Shown one piece after another: positions 46,521-61,531 of a DNA stretch of 64,000 nt; the stretch's first letter is position 1; the number at the start of each line of letters is the position of its first letter. The notes under the pieces are model-generated. The model did not search any database, was not told the origin of the DNA, and worked only from the letters and a program-made list of their open reading frames with translations. Origin of the DNA: Lobosporangium transversale (taxonomy: Eukaryota; Mortierellomycota; Mortierellomycetes; Mortierellales; Mortierellaceae). A program made the translations under genes and the position numbers. The stretch spans positions 372,001-436,000 of the forward strand of contig NW_019029011.1 in the NCBI RefSeq assembly GCF_002105155.1, read 5' to 3'.

Positions 46521-47440
46521 ATGTCTGACACGGTTGACTCTGCTGCAGCAATTCAATCAACCGAACGTACAATTAAAGCTAAAGCAACGATCGACAAACA
46601 CCAGTCGATTCTTTTCCGGATTAAGCTTCAGGATGCGGCTGGGAAACATGTACCCGTCTTTGAAGTGGCTAATAAGACGATCGGGTTCCTTTGCAGTAAG
46701 GATGCTTGGAGCTTAATGCTTGTAATGTTTTATAGCGGCCATTAGTTTGTTTTCAAAGATTAGATAAAAAAAAAAAAAAAAACATTAATATTATTACTGA
46801 TTGCAACTGTTATTATTATTATTGCCAGGTGCTGGCCGTTACGCTGTCTGTCAAGAACTTTCAGTTGTATGGGAAAGAAAGGAACTTTGGCTGTGTTGAT
46901 TTTATTTTGACATGTCCAATTTAATTTTATTTCATTTAACCATCTATTTATTTCAATATATGCGTTTGGTAGATTGTTGATCGGTTTTTAGAAGCAAACC
47001 CAAGCTTTACAATCATTTATATTTCACTGGATAGTTCAGAGGCAGCGTTCAACACAACATTACAGACCCATCCACGTTGGTTGGCGATCCCCTACAATGA
47101 TCCGGTCAGAATCGACATCTTGACAGAGTGGCAGACACAAGGTGTACCTTGCTTGCATATTTACGACCCTGTTGAGCATGAGATCTTGACCAGCTGGGGA
47201 GGGTCCTGTTTACGATTCAACTTTGACCATTGTATGGAGGACTGGAAGCAAGGGTACCAAGGTGTCACATATTGGCAAATACTCAAGGGCTGGTGGTACT
47301 ATAATGCTCCAACAGGCGTGTTTAAAGACATGACGGACGAAGAGTTGGCTGTAAAGGGATTCCCATCATCAGCAAGCCCGAGTTCAAACAGTGGGGACAA
47401 TATTAGTCAAGATCGCGTAGAGTCCAAGAAGGACAAGTAA
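46521..47440 (+). CDS. Thioredoxin-like (nucleoredoxin/tryparedoxin-type) protein
   Basis: Three exons fit: 46521-46695, 46829-46866 and 46973-47440, giving 226 residues in phase. The fold is suggested by a strand ending GFLCS, then a helix, then FTIIYISLDSSEAAFN, HPRWLAIPYNDP and the cis-Pro segment QGVPCLHIYD. The same order occurs in nucleoredoxin and tryparedoxin, where the third block reads like WLAVPF. The redox motif W-C-x-x-C expected after the first strand is replaced by CSAGRYAVC, leaving cysteines seven residues apart, so classical disulfide reductase activity is doubtful. The second exon is only 38 bases, and it carries this atypical region, so a splice-model error there should be considered. 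The C-terminus is a Ser-rich charged tail ending in Lys. Function unknown; probably a regulatory or binding protein. Confidence 0.72.
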
Positions 47441-48340
47441 AAACGATTGCATGTGTAGAAAATTTGTATGTGTGAAGGTATAAAGAATACCCCATGTGTT
47501 GAATTGCTGATGTTCACCGGACCCTGTTCGGATACAAAGAAAGAAGAGGATGGGACAACCAGGGGACCCCGACCAAGATCAGGTTTTTTTTTTTCTTTTT
47601 CCGCATTGTACTTTTCTACTTTTTTTTTTTTTTTGTTCAGCTCAAAGGGAAGGGGGGAGGGGGTCCCCAGGAAGAATGGACCTCTTTTATTGTTGTTCTT
47701 GAGTAACCCGAGGACGTGGATTGTGCGTATGTTTTGAATGAGTTGAAATGAATCAAAGATCTGTAACATCAGCTTTCTCATTGTCCATTCGCCTCTTGGT
47801 TGGTCCCTTCCTTCTCGCCTTTTTCTTTTTTCTCTCCACTCGACCTAATTTTCCTTCCTTGGGCCTGCTTTCTTTTCTTCCTTCTCTCTTTTTCTCATTT
47901 GTTCTTTCTTCTTTTCCTTTCTTCCTTCGCCTTCTCCCTACTCCTGTTGCCTCTCAACCCAACTGGTATCCCTATCGATCTCCAGGTAAAAAAAACTTTT
48001 ACTTAGCTTGCTCTAGATGGCTCTCACTCGTATGCTCAATGACTAGTATCTGCTATACCAGTAAGTAACCTCCGAGGAATATAATTATTCCCAGGAAGGC
48101 ACCGTATTTCGCCTCCTATGCTATCACATGAAGCGCTTCTACAATGAATACCTTAAAAGGGAAACCATTTGTAGGAAAACCAGGGGTTGGGAATACAGAG
48201 AATAAGATGGATACTGGTGCCTGTCAATGTCAATGTTGTCTAATGAAAGTGGAGTTGTGGAAACAAATAGAGCATTGTGCGTATTTTTTTTTTGTTAAAG
48301 TTCCGCAGGCAGGAAAAAAATAAAATAGAAAACGTTTCTT

Positions 48341-48374
<34 letters not shown>

Positions 48375-48629
48375 CTTCTCTTTCTGTTTCGTTCTCTCTT
48401 GTTCAATTACTCTTTTGCTTACTCTCCTTTCTCTCTCCTTCTTTTGGTTCGCCGATTATCATTCAGGAATTAGAGCTGGACATCCAATCATTCAGTTTAC
48501 TCGTCAACAACCGCTTATCATTTTTTTTTTCTTTTTTCTTTTTCTCTTATAATAATTCTTGTTTTGCTTGGCCCAACTTCCTCATCGGTTATAAAGTAGA
48601 ATATAAAAACACACAATCAGCATCACATC
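47441..48629. other. Upstream region of the MAP kinase gene
   Basis: About 1.2 kb. The plus strand is strongly CT-rich from 47800 to 47950 and 48340 to 48560, fitting a promoter and long 5' leader. A T run lies at 48346-48370. No gene seen. Confidence 0.5.
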
Positions 48630-51811
<3,182 letters not shown>

Positions 51812-52119
51812 TCTCTGTTACTGTGCAAGCCTTGTGCAAATCAAACAAAATCAGACAAAAATTTTTGACCCACACGATAAAAAAAAAAAAAAAAAAAAAA
51901 AAGAGAGAGAATGAGAGAGACAGAATGGAAGAACAAAGGAAGAGAGCGAGCGGTAGAGACAGCGGCAAGATTGACTAGATGTAAAGGCACGAAAACCGAG
52001 ATGCATTGATGCTTAATAAACTATATGGACCTCTCTAACTCTGTGATAATAAAAGACTATTTATTTTTATATTTATTTTTTATACTTTGTTTTTCTTTTC
52101 TTTTCTTTCTTTTTTTTTC
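51812..52119. other. Convergent 3' region
   Basis: 308 bases between the MAPK stop (+) and the MBOAT stop (-). Holds a 23-base A run (51880-51902). No gene seen. Confidence 0.5.
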
Positions 52120-54190
52120 CTATTCGGTCTTGACGAACTTGGATCGCTTCTTGGGCAAGATGATGGAGAGGACAATGTCTAATGCCAAGAAGCCTGCCAT
52201 GATGTAGATACCCAAGTACTCAATATGCTTGATTGCCGTCAATGATTTATCCATCTGCAAGAGATCAAAGGGTACAGCTGCAAAGTATAGGGCACTGGTG
52301 GTAAGCAACCAGGTGATTAAGCCCCAACCAGCCTTTAGAACTGCATGGATCACTCCGGTCTTTCGAGCAATGAATGCACTGATGGGTCGACCAAACCGAG
52401 CAGCCAAACGACGTTCGGTCTCCATGTCCAGAAACTCGAGTCCGAAGCAAAAGAAATAGCCAACATGGGTTCCATGCCAGACCGCCAAGAAGAGCAAGAC
52501 CCCAAGGGCGGATAGATTCTTATTACCCAGGAATCGAAGACGTTTGAAGACATAAAGCTTGGCCCAGTAATTGGTGTTCATGTTGAACGAGCTGATGATC
52601 TGTGCCAATGATGTCGCGAATTCATAATTGATCGGGTTTACATTCCTCAAACCATCCCATTCAGGGTGACCTTCGGCATCATAGCCGTTGAATGTAATAC
52701 CAGAGAGAACACAGGGTCCTTCGCCAATTGTCCAGATACCAAGGTACTATTGCAGGTGGATAAAGAAAAGAGAGTAAAAAAACAAAAAAAAAACAAAAAA
52801 AAAAAAAGATTAGAAAAGTGTTATCAAATCGATTGTTCATTGGATATGATTTTTAACAATAACACGAAGACAAGGTTGATTGTGCCCCTGGAAAAAAAGG
52901 AAATACACATGCACGCATGAAAGAAAAAAAAAATTCCACATGCAAAAAGAAGTGTATCGTTGCAACTGTTGCATAAATGCTTCTGATTGCCCCTCACAAG
53001 GACACAAAAGGGCTCGTGCCAACTTTGTTCGCTTTGTCCTTTGTGGTTTTTTTTTTTTTTTTTTTTTTTTTTTGATTCATCCGCGGAGGAATGGGTTTTC
53101 TTCAATCATCATTCACACTATTCACGTTGTATACCTTGTTTAGAACAGTCTTGCCAGTCCACCAAAAGATGAACAATCTCTCCCAGAAAGGACGCTCCGC
53201 AAAGGTTTTAGTGAGTAGACCAAGAGTAGGGAAATAGCTTCCAAGGACTTGACCCAATCCCAAATAAAAGATACCCAACAGAAAACAGCGTGTCGCGTAA
53301 CGTAAGGAACCTTGAGGGATACCATTGGCAGTGATGGCGGCAGCATCTTCACGGGCGGCTTCTTGTCCTGCACTCGCGGGCACGGGCACGCTAAAGAGCT
53401 GCATCGTGATGAATTTCTTGTAAAGTGAGAACGAGAACTGGGGTCCCACCAAGAACGCAAAAGGGAAAAAGGCATAAGCGATGGTTTCGGCCAAAGAAGG
53501 CAACTGAGTCAATGCAATATCACGCCCAAAGGAGATCGGCGTCTTTTCTCGGACAGGCACAGGATTGTCTGGTAATGCCTTAGCTTGGAATGTATTTGCT
53601 TCCTTCTTTTCTTTTTCCTGTTGCTGATCCTTGGAAGTTAGTGTAGGCTTGATCTTCTTGGACTGTCCATCCATGAAATCCATACCATAGCCAATCATGC
53701 GCAGGCATTGAACACATTGTTGCATTGTGTAGCAGATGTCATACTCCTCTGTGGCTGAATAGCGGTATGACAATAACAAGTATCCAAAGTTGAACACAAA
53801 TGAAACAGAAGATGCCAAAGTCCTATTTTTAGGAGCAATCGCACCCAAGATTCGACAGATGAGCCAAGTGCCAATGCAAGTCGTCAACGGATGCACAATG
53901 TCATACGAATTGAAATAATACGACATTGACAACCCTGTCAGAAGGAAGAAAGTGTTGCGAACTGATTCCCCAATGATGGACGATGTTTTGTTAAGAAAAA
54001 TGAGTCGGTAAACGATCGAGATTGGGTAACCAGCCAAGATCGTCAACAACAATCGGAGCGAGGGCTCGGGAATGCCAGAAGCATCACTAATCGACTGTGT
54101 CAGACCATAGTCTAGAAATGGCGCCAGTTCCCGAGGTGCGAACCATTGGGGAAGGTATTCCTGGTGGAGCTTATGGATAAACGTGTCCAT
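52120..54190 (-). CDS. ALE1: MBOAT lysophospholipid acyltransferase (ALE1-type)
   Basis: ER multipass enzyme that re-acylates lysophospholipids in the Lands cycle. Two exons (54190-53135 and 52746-52120) give 560 residues in phase. The gene has many hydrophobic segments. The MBOAT catalytic histidine is in LAVWHGTHVGYF. The conserved upstream asparagine block is in SSFNMNTNYWAKLYVFKR. The WTIGEGPCVLSGITFNGYD segment matches the LPCAT3/MBOAT5/ALE1 branch. A charged Lys/Glu loop (about residues 185-205) is cytosolic or lumenal. The C-terminus ends with a Lys/Arg-rich tail (ILPKKRSKFVKTE), compatible with ER retention. The single intron (388 bases) contains a 27-base T run on the + strand (53047-53073). 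All key residues are present. Confidence 0.93.
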
Positions 54191-54761
54191 ATTTTAGGGG
54201 AGAATGGAAGAGGACTAAGGGTACAAAGAAAAGAAAAAAAAAAAAAAAAAAAAAAAAAAAAGAAAGAAAGAAGAGAAAAGAAAAGAAAAGAAAAAACTAC
54301 GTAGGAAATAGAGATGGGGACACAGGCCCCATGCAACGTCAACTTTGATATAATCATGCATTTTTGCTTATCAATTCCATTCTACCAATTTTTATGACTG
54401 TGGATGCAGAAATAACTATGTTGTGATGGGAACACTATGAAACCTGACGAGTAAAATCCTAAACATCTAATAGCACAGCTCCTGCCTTCATCAGCCTTTC
54501 ATCGCACGGCTGGGGGGGGGTATCTTCGCGAATCACGCGCTCAGAACAAACAATCGCCTGCACTGTTTCTGTAGCTGCAAGACGTGACCCTTGTACAGAA
54601 CAACTCAAAAGAAAGAAAGAACAAACGGAAAGGAAAAAAAGAAAAAAGAAAAAAGAAAAAAGAACACAGAAAAGCAATGGCCTCTGTAGCATTTATGGAT
54701 AAATCCTGCAAACAGTTGTTGTGCAATTTGTGAGTACACTTGTGGCCTGGCATGTCTGCGT
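54191..54761. other. Intergenic region
   Basis: Upstream of ALE1 and downstream of the bHLH gene, both minus strand. Contains an A-rich run (54237-54261), an AAAAG repeat and a G9 run near 54513-54521. No gene seen. Confidence 0.5.
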
Positions 54762-55757
54762 TTAGTTCTGAAGATCGTTGTTCGAGCCGCTACCAGGTAC
54801 AATCCGCATCATCCCAAAGCCTTGTTGCAACTGAGGGGTTCCATTCGCTCCATTCCCACCACTCATATCGAGACCGCTCCCTGTATTGTTAGTACCACTG
54901 TTAACAGTCTGCATGTTAAGAGCCTTGCCCTGAAGCTGCGCCTCTAATTCCTGATTCCTGTTTGATTGAGAGGCTACCAATTGCTGAAGATGGCGAATAT
55001 AGTCAACTGACTTGCGGAGGATTACACCTTTGTTAGGCTTATTGGCAGAGTCGATATAGCAATCCGGCAACAATGTAGAAAGCTCTTGGATCTTTTCATT
55101 GATATTGTCGCGTCGACGTCTCTCGACTAAATATCAGATATCATACAAGAGAATCAGAAGCCAAATATAGTGATGTTAAAATCAATAGTAAAATAATAAA
55201 TAAAAAAGATAAAATAAAATAACGGGTGGATAAATAGGAGAAGTCTTGTAGCGTACCTGCATTATGACTCTCACGGCGTCGTCGCCTCTTCTCATTCAAA
55301 AGTACAGCACGGTTATTGGTCCTACATAATAATGAATCAATCAAGAGCAAGAAAAAAAAAAAAAAGTTAGTGAAGATATACATGTAAAAAGGGAGCGTGT
55401 AAAGGAGTTTTTTTTCCCACCCAGATCATTTCCCACTGTTTCAATGGACCACAGCGGCCGCATCTGAATCTTTCTGCTCGATTTGAGAGCGCCATCAAAA
55501 ACTCACACGCACACAGAAAAAATCCTCAGAGATGGTTGTTGTCTCGAAGACAAGTCAAAGAGCAACCATGACTCTTTGGGCAATTTGGCAAACACAAAGA
55601 ATTCGAAGCTAGGCAGATTACGGATCAAGTAATGCAAATGTTCCCTTCGCCACCTTTTTTTTTCTTTTTTTGCAAGATGCTCCTGTTTACCCTCATGGTA
55701 TTTTCAATCTGTTTCTCATAGACATCTCTTTTTCTAAAACGCACATGCTTCGGAACA

Positions 55758-55792
<35 letters not shown>

Positions 55793-56715
55793 TACTTTGG
55801 ATCGCTCCCTTCTTCGAAAAGGCTATCCATCATAGTCATCTCCCCGGGCGCAAAATGCAGTCCCGATGGAGTTTCATACGACCCCACGGAGTGACCATCG
55901 GCCCCCATACCACCAAACCAGTCAGATCGCTGGACGGGCATTGACATGCTGTGGAAGGGGTTGGCAGGAAGTGAGTTTGGATGCATAGGACGACCAAACT
56001 TCATATCCAGACCACGGGTCTTGGGCAAGCTAAAGTCGCCATCTGGGAAGAAATCAGACTCTAGTCCAGGGGAATATAACGAGCCAGCTCTTGGTGATTC
56101 ACCATAGGATCCAGGTTGGATGTTGAGAGGAACAGGCTTGGTAAATGAGCTTGTACCGTTATTGTTAAGGTTGGAGGTAGCGAAATCATCTGCGCCATCA
56201 AAGTCGTTTAGAGGTGAGTTGAGAGGCGAGCTAGAACCGGGTGAGAGCATGTTGCCTGGTTCACCAAAGTCCATTTCTGAGGTCAAATAGTCGGGAGAAA
56301 CAGTCTCCTTCTTAATCGTTGGGTTGCCTGCCGCAGCAGTGCCAAGACCAATGCCATTGCCCAAATTTCCAAGACCATTGCCACGCGCGAGTAAGGCTTG
56401 GTTTGAGAGAAGGGAAGGAGTCGTACTTGTGGATTGCGGTGGGAAGAGTGAGTTCATATTCTGGAGTTGTGACATATCCATACGATTCATAGACAACTGC
56501 AAGAGACCGGGGTCAATAGTTCCTGCAAAAGAATTGTTAGGAGTAGAGGTGTTGTTGATGCTCTGATGATTTGCAAAAGACATGGGAACTGGTACAGCCA
56601 TTGGATGTGTCTGTGTCTGTGTCTGTGTCTGTTGTTGTTGCTGTTGTTGCTGAAGATGATAGTTAGTAGGGAACTGCAGCTTTGGTTGTTGTTGTGTAGT
56701 CTGTTGTCCAAACAT
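54762..56715 (-). CDS. bHLH transcription factor
   Basis: Three exons fit: 56715-55796, 55321-55257 and 55126-54762, giving 449 residues in phase. The N-terminus is Gln-rich (including a QQQQQQQQ run and TQ repeats). A long Ser/Asn/Gly/Pro-rich region follows, then the bHLH domain at about residues 312-385, split by two introns. The basic region RRRRRESHNAVERRRRDNINEKI has the His, Glu and Arg expected for E-box (CACGTG) recognition. Helix 1 is QELSTLLPD; after a loop, helix 2 is GVILRKSVDYIRHLQQL. A short leucine-zipper-like extension (Q-L-V-A-S-Q) follows. The domain resembles the USF/MITF/Rtg3 group; I cannot assign one orthologue. Intron 1 (474 bases) holds a 30-base A run on the + strand. 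Confidence 0.88.
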
Positions 56716-57822
56716 GGGTTTACAGTAGCTGTCGTTGTCGTAGAAGTAGGTCGTTGCCGTTAGTTTTGTCAGACTGTGATTGATGCTGTGACAGAAGAAG
56801 AAGTGGTGCTGGTGATAGTAATGACGGTAATTGTTAATAGCAGTTGTAGCAGTTGTAGCAGTTGTAGCGGTTGAAGCGGTTGGGGAGGTAAAAGAATGAG
56901 ATGAATGACAGAAATAAAGGAAGGAAGGTTTAAAAAGATTTCAAAGAATGAAAATGTGGAATGAACAGAAAGATGGAAAGATGGGGATAAAAAAAATGAA
57001 CCCCTCCAAAACCATACCAATCAAAGCGTATTTGACGATGAATTTTGCCAAATGTATCACCATAATAAATTGTAACCGATACAATCGGGCAGACTTCCCA
57101 TGCTGCCCTTTTTTACATTCACTCCATTGCATGTTGTAGTATATCCTTTTTCATTATTTAGTCCACATTCTGAGAGTAGACCATCATCCTATCGACTGGT
57201 ACAATCGAACCATCGAAAATAAAATAAATAAAAAAAATAGAAAAATAAAAATAAAAAGGGGGGAGGCTGGCAACTAAAACAGAAGAAATCCATTCAGCAC
57301 AGGGGCTGGATCTGGAAGTGTGCTGTCGCTCTTCTGTTACCGCCCTGCTCTTCGTCGTTCGCATGCATAAACATGGATATGGAATATGGATTGTGTACAA
57401 GGTAATTTGCATATCGGATACAGCAAGGAAAAAAGAATCTAATGGTCTTTTTTTTTTGTATCATCAAAGATCCATCAGGAAAAAAAAAAAAAAAAAAAAA
57501 AAAACGTGGAGTTTGTGTGGCCCACATTCTTTCTATCTGTTGCCCCTTTCTTACGTTACAGTTAGATCTCAGGGGAGAGAGAAGGGCTTATTTTTCTGTT
57601 ACTGTTCTCGGGTACCACAGCCTTGACGCGTTGAGGCGATGCCATGTTGACCATGTGGCTCACACTTTACACTTCAACGCCAGCACCTCCCTTATGCAAC
57701 CCCGCTTGTGTCCATGTCCATGTCCATGTTTGTTAGCCCATAGAATTGCCATGTGCGAATGAACAACCACAATGATATATTTAAATATACTCGAAAACAA
57801 AGTACAAATCGAAATGTCTTAC
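56716..57822. other. Upstream region of the bHLH gene and beyond
   Basis: No firm gene. A nine-base TTGTAGCAG-like repeat (three or four units, about 56840-56880) lies in the bHLH promoter or leader. An A run lies at 57480-57504, and a CATGTC repeat near 57711-57729. Confidence 0.45.
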
Positions 57823-57956
57823 CGCATGTAAGGTGTGGTAGCTGTTTTGTGCATGTGTACAAGCATAATGTCGTCATTATCCGGATTTTTCTTTTGGATC
57901 GATCGATCTTTGTAAGCGTATGCTCCTTTGCCTAGCGGAACCAGCTCTTCCGTCTC
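57823..57956 (-). CDS. Possible internal exon of an unrecognised gene
   Basis: Minus-strand open stretch of 44 codons plus two bases, bounded by a plausible acceptor (atacag) at 57957-57962 and a clean GTAAGA donor at 57822. It begins ETEELVPLGKGAYAYKD and is ordinary protein-like sequence. No ATG or flanking exon could be joined. It may belong with the coding-like pieces at 58819-59057 on the same strand. Confidence 0.35.
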
Positions 57957-58125
57957 CTGTATAATCTTTTCAAAAAAAAATAAAAATAAAATAAAATAAA
58001 ATAAAAATAAAAAAGATATTAAACAATCTCATCTCAGACTGGAGTGATGTTTTACACATTAGTCTGGTGTAGGCCGAGGGACAAAAATCAGTATGACTAA
58101 ATGCATTCATTCATTTGACTATTGA

Positions 58126-58358
58126 ATGACAAAAGAAGCCAACACGAACGCCATGAACCCTTTCGAGAAAGAAGATGAAGGAAAATATATAAAATCCAAG
58201 GTTTGATGCTGCGCTGCCAGAAGTCTAAAAAAGAAAAAAGGATATTTTACTGTTGCACCAGTTTTTATTGTGATCATGACTCCTATTCCAGCAACTCTTC
58301 TGGAATGTAAAAATTGCTGTGGATCAACATATTTACGCGTTCGTTCAATCATTCAATA
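58126..58358 (+). pseudogene. Small open frame interrupted by one TGA
   Basis: An ATG at 58126 opens a frame that includes an NPF motif, meets a single TGA at 58204-58206, and then continues in the same frame for 50 codons to a TAA at 58356-58358. The second part is hydrophobic then Cys-containing (VFIVIMTPIPATLLECKNCC). No domain is recognised. A pseudogene, a missed intron, or chance are all possible. The opposite strand is also open here. Confidence 0.25.
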
Positions 58359-58818
58359 AATAGATGAGGCATTTTCAGAAAGGACAACTAAGGCATGCAG
58401 GAGTAACCGGACGTTACTGTAGTACAACTCTATCAAAATGAATATCCATCTGTAGTCAATATTGGCCAAAATATTGGTCAAAAAAAAAAAAAAAAAAAAC
58501 CTCTGTACTGAGTTTTGATAGGGTCAGCGCTGGCATCCTAATCTGAGATAGGTAAAGGGCTGGTTAGTGACTTTGTTGAGCCTTGGCTCTACTCTCCTAA
58601 CTGTATGCAACATACACATCGTTGATGTTAGGTATGCATCAGCAGGTGCAACGATATGGCACCAATAAGTTTACATTAAAAACAAATATAAAAAGAAAGT
58701 TTGTCGACTCACCATCCCCTATAGAAAGATGGTACATGGTAATATATATATACACAACACCAACGGAAGCAGATGCATTAACTTTTGACCATCTCCCTAT
58801 CCGCAAGCGTGAGCTTTG

Positions 58819-59057
58819 TTATATGACAGTGGGATCTGCGGGCGCATCCTCATCCAAGAGAAGTTCCGTAGACCACTAACCCAGCTTTATTGCCGTCATA
58901 ATTGGAGTTTTCAAGATTGTTGGACACATCATAAACATCCCACCTGCAGTCGTACCAAAGTCAAAGTGGAGATGGATTCCCAGTAAGGAGGTAAGTATGG
59001 TCATGACAAGGCCATCCTCAATCAACGCGTAAAAGGTGTAGGTTCTGGGCGTATTTC
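58819..59057 (-). CDS. Possible two-exon fragment of a membrane protein
   Basis: Minus strand. Exon-like piece 59057-58944 follows a good acceptor (atttttcag) and reads TYTFYALIEDGLVMTILTSL, a likely membrane segment. After a gap of 68 bases that could be an intron, a 19-codon piece at 58875-58819 follows ggttag, reads LLLDEDAPADPTVI and stops. The phases of the two do not match with the obvious donor, so the model is incomplete or the gene is broken. Not recognised. Confidence 0.3.
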
Positions 59058-59483
59058 CTGAAAAATAATGTACTACAAGATATTTTATTACTGTCCCTGC
59101 GCAGAAGAGTTTATTGTTGTATGTTTGCCAGATGCTCTTTTTTTGATTGTTTGTTGTCACTCAACATGATGACAAATCCAGGGCTCTCGGCATTTTCTTT
59201 TCTCCACATGCGCTTGCGCGCGCAGGCTCGTTCAAAGCAGCGCTTGCCTCGTTCAGAGCATCGAATAGAGGGAATCGCATGGACAACATTATTGGGCCGT
59301 GATGTGGTACAGAACAGAGGCAAAGTTATCCAATAGTTTTGGATTTCACTTCGATCACTCACTTCTTCAACTCGTCGAAGTGACAATCGAAGAGACCACT
59401 GAAGAGTCATCACGCTCGAGTATTCACAAACAGTGAGAAGTGAGAAAAATAAAAAAGACTGCGCGTATCTTCACTTTGCAAAA

Positions 59484-60213
59484 ATGAGTCTCATTCGACA
59501 ACACAACAATCCAACCACTACCAAGCGCGATCTTAGAGATAAGGATCAACAATCCTTGCCTATTATTACCGAGCAGCGCGTCTCTCTCTCTCACACCCTC
59601 CTCATCCAACTCTTGGTCACCATCCAATTTATATTCAATACAAGACCTACGCCTCCTGAGTCAATATCATCCAAGCCAACGGTATTTGCAGCAAATTGTC
59701 TTTCAGGCCCAGTATAACCCACATTCGACACGTGTCGTCTCAGCTATTCCATCTTCCATACCTGTATCTCGCAGTACACTACACGGACGAGTGTCAGCGC
59801 CACCTCACCTTTACCTTCACCTTCACCTCTGGCTCCTTGACCAATCGTCATGTCGCGTGAACTCTAGCCTAATATCACTTCTGGCTCATCCAACAGAAAA
59901 CGAAAGATAGAGGAAACCGAAGAGACGACGACCAAATAAGGTAGTAAACCAAAGAGCTTTTAGACAGATGAAGGGGTGGATACGCTTATTGACCGGATAC
60001 CAGTTTATGACAACTGGCAGAGACTTGGCCCTGAAGCAACAATGGGAGATTGAACAGAAGAACATAAGACTTATGAGAGCACCGCCAAGGGTCACAGGAT
60101 TTGAGAAAATGAAAGATAACTGGGAAGATGCGCGTATGAAGTTAATATTCGAGGTTGCAGAACCTAGGGCCAAACTTCAATGCTTTGAAAAAAAAATAAC
60201 ATTAATAAATTAA
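59484..60213 (+). pseudogene. Left-arm copy of a coiled-coil, SANT-like ORF (broken)
   Basis: Starts with an ATG at 59484 and can be aligned piece by piece to the ORF at 61880-62443. It shares RPTPPESISS, KPTVFAANCLSGPV and the C-terminal block WEDARMKLIFEVAEPRAKL. Several in-frame stops and shifts break it, for example after LSGPV and within the 155-base segment absent from the other arm. That segment includes TDEGVDTLIDRIPVYDNWQR, which looks like a Myb/SANT-like DNA-binding helix start. The stop before it would be a Trp in the usual motif. Such proteins are often the second ORF of Harbinger elements. Assignment is inferred. Confidence 0.55.
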
Positions 60214-60561
60214 TCAATTGTTTCAACTAAAAACTTCGAGCAGTTTGCCATTCTAATAGTGCATCTCTTTTCTTGACCCCTTGATCTCTACTTGAGTCAG
60301 CCATGAGGTTGTCTTTTCTTTTTTTTTCTTTTTTTTCTTTCTATAGTGAAACGCGCAGTGTAGCCTTTTTTATTTTTATTTTTATTTTTTTCCTCTAATG
60401 AACTACGTGTAGGGTTTATTTGGCCAACAAATATTAATAGTAGTTCGCGGTTTGATCATGGCGAAGTGGTTCAAGGACCTATAAATACAGATCTATCTCT
60501 CCAGCATCTCTCCATCACATTCACTCCAAGCATTCTTCTCTATAAACATCATGCCATCATC

Positions 60562-60592
<31 letters not shown>

Positions 60593-60884
60593 GTCGCGTT
60601 GTAACAAAGTTGAGTTTGGTATGATGGCCATCCACATCCATCTTATTCAACCTTTGATCCATCGTAGCATTATTCCCGCCTTGTAGAAGGACAGTCGGGA
60701 AGAGGAGAGTGTCTTCAATGTTATCGCTATGTCCTTGAGATGGAAGAAGAGGGAGGAGAGGAGGAGGAGGAGGAGAGAGGAGGTGGGGGAGGGGGGAGGT
60801 TACAGTACGGTTTGAAGCTCGTTGTCACGCGTGGTATCGACTATCTCGACCCTCATGGTAAAAATCAAAGGTTATAATAGAACA

Positions 60885-61215
60885 GCAGTTGTTCTGTAAT
60901 AGTGGTGCAGTCCGCGCCAAAATCACAAACAAATATATTTTTAAAATACTCAATTTAAATTGAAATACCTTTTGGCGAAGTCGAATTCCACCGATGCCGT
61001 TTTTGGTTAGTCCACACGGCGATGGACTGTGCACAGATATTTACTACAAAATATCACTTCATACCATGGACCATGCCTCGACGATTCCCCTCAACTCTGC
61101 AAGAACTGCCAGGCCAGAACCTCAATCAAGTTGAACCAGATATACAAGCCATTCCTCCCCTGTCGTTGCGGCCGAAAACAACGTGGATAGCAATAGTAAC
61201 GGCATTGCTGTTCCA
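60885..61215. other. Core between the inverted-repeat arms
   Basis: About 330 bases. On the plus strand a frame with one stop runs into the right arm (61100 to about 61440) with an Asn/Asp-rich start and PLQPLIFTM. It looks like a decayed coding fragment. Family unknown. Confidence 0.4.
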
Positions 61216-61500
61216 TTACAACCTTTGATTTTTACCATGAGGGTCGAGATAGTCGATACCACGCGTGACAACGAGCTTCAAACCGTACTGCAACCTCCCC
61301 CCTCCCCCACCTCCTCTCTCCTCCTCCTCCTCCTCTCCTCCCTCTTCTTCCATCTCAAGGACATAGCGATAACATTGAAGACACTCTCCTCTTCCCGACT
61401 GTCCTTCTACAAGGCGGGAATAATGCTACGATGGATCAAAGGTTGAATAAGATGGATGTGGATGGCCATCATACCAAACTCAACTTTGTTACAACGCGAC

Positions 61501-61531
<31 letters not shown>

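Noticed and set aside
58204-58206. TGA as a selenocysteine codon
   Set aside because: Fungi of this kind generally lack the selenocysteine machinery as far as I know, and no SECIS-like hairpin was seen.
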